This document shows, one piece after another, positions 5,537-5,802 of a stretch of 5,802 nucleotides of DNA (positions within the stretch are counted from its first letter, which is position 1; every line of letters starts with the position of its first letter). Both the position numbers and the translations under genes were made by a program. The notes beneath the pieces were generated by a model. It did not search any database and was not told the origin of the DNA. It saw nothing but the letters and a program-made list of their open reading frames with translations. The DNA lies in assembly GCA_007117175.1 (NCBI GenBank), contig SKGZ01000210.1, positions 1-5,802 on the forward strand, written 5' to 3'. This DNA is from Bacteriovoracales bacterium. GTDB taxonomy: Bacteria; Bdellovibrionota; Bacteriovoracia; Bacteriovoracales; Bacteriovoracaceae.

Positions 5537-5681
5537 ACTTATCCAAGGTTTAAATATTATAGTCACTTATCGGTTCGTTTTCCCCCTTCTAAAGCAAGAA
5601 GCCTAGAATTTAGAGCTTGTCACAAATCTTAGTTTACAATGGAGATCAAAACAGTGGGTTACCAAAAAACTGACTAAATTA

Positions 5682-5802
5682 TGTCCGATCGCACGCAAAG
5701 TGTACCACCAGATTCGCATGAAAGTGTACCACTCATGACGTAACGCCATAACCCTTTTGTAAATGTAAGATTTCCGTATCAAGGAGGTTTTACGCATGGC
5801 AA
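5682..5802 (+). mobile_element. left end of an IS21-family insertion sequence (continues beyond window)
   Basis: The element starts with TG at 5682. Two direct repeats, ATCGCACGCAAAGTGTACCA (5688-5707) and TTCGCATGAAAGTGTACCA (5713-5731), form the multiple terminal repeats of the IS21 family. About 90 bp inside the end, a strong ribosome site leads into an ORF, as expected for istA. The other end is outside the window, so target duplication cannot be checked. The bases before it (TAAATTA) do not match those after the orphan right end at 340 (CTTTGAA). Confidence 0.75.
5796..5802 (+). CDS. istA: istA, IS21-family transposase, first codons only
   Basis: ATG GCA at 5796 follows a near-perfect SD (AAGGAGG, 5781-5787) by 8 bases. 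Only Met-Ala is visible, so the identity comes purely from position: in IS21 elements istA (a DDE transposase) is the first gene inside the left end, followed by the ATPase helper istB. Confidence 0.6.

Noticed and set aside
5603..5797. Minus-strand ORF of 64 codons across the IS21 left end
   Set aside because: It is a translation of the terminal repeats and the istA leader; IS ends commonly give such open frames.
1..5802. CRISPR array, tRNA or rRNA
   Set aside because: No regularly spaced repeats with unique spacers, no cloverleaf-like sequence and no rRNA-conserved stretches were seen on either strand.

Overview
The window is a gene-sparse, AT-rich bacterial accessory region. Shine-Dalgarno-led genes, a Phd/YefM-type toxin-antitoxin pair and IS21-family insertion sequence ends suggest a Gram-negative, proteobacterium-like chromosome or plasmid. 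Nothing here fixes the genus, and no core gene, rRNA or tRNA is visible.

Layout, left to right. (1) 1-340: the start of a nucleotidyltransferase gene (GGAA...DxD signature; DUF6036/AbiEii-like). It loses homology after about base 245 and runs into an orphan IS21-family right end (290-340) with no transposase genes behind it. (2) 341-570: flanking DNA open on both strands; the minus strand looks like the beginning of a gene cut off by the IS end. (3) 645-1252, minus strand: a two-gene toxin-antitoxin operon, with the antitoxin first and a RelE/ParE-like toxin 2 bp downstream. Its promoter (-35 TTGCAA, -10 TATAAT) lies in three exact-period 11-bp repeats. (4) 1253-1442: a divergent control region with nested inverted repeats. 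(5) 1443-3740, plus strand: a tandem two-domain AAA+ ATPase. Its best-supported start (ATG 1443, good SD) is followed by an in-frame TAA at codon 7, and the frame is then open to 3740, so the gene is either 5'-disrupted or expressed by reinitiation. (6) 3862-5202, plus strand: a 446-residue protein of no family I recognise, in visibly more AT-rich DNA, with its own SD and a TTG start. (7) 5324-5536, minus strand: a 70-residue ORF that looks like the N-terminus of a longer protein. (8) 5682-5802: the left end of an intact-looking IS21-family element, ending at the first codons of its transposase gene istA.

How it fits together: the segment from 341 to 5681 lies between a right IS21 end and a left IS21 end of closely related elements in the same orientation, with truncated genes at both margins. 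This is a typical IS-shuffled island. The functional cargo appears to be the toxin-antitoxin pair and the AAA+ ATPase with its unknown neighbour. The last two are the best candidates for an undescribed system, possibly defence or remodelling, but no function can be assigned from sequence alone.
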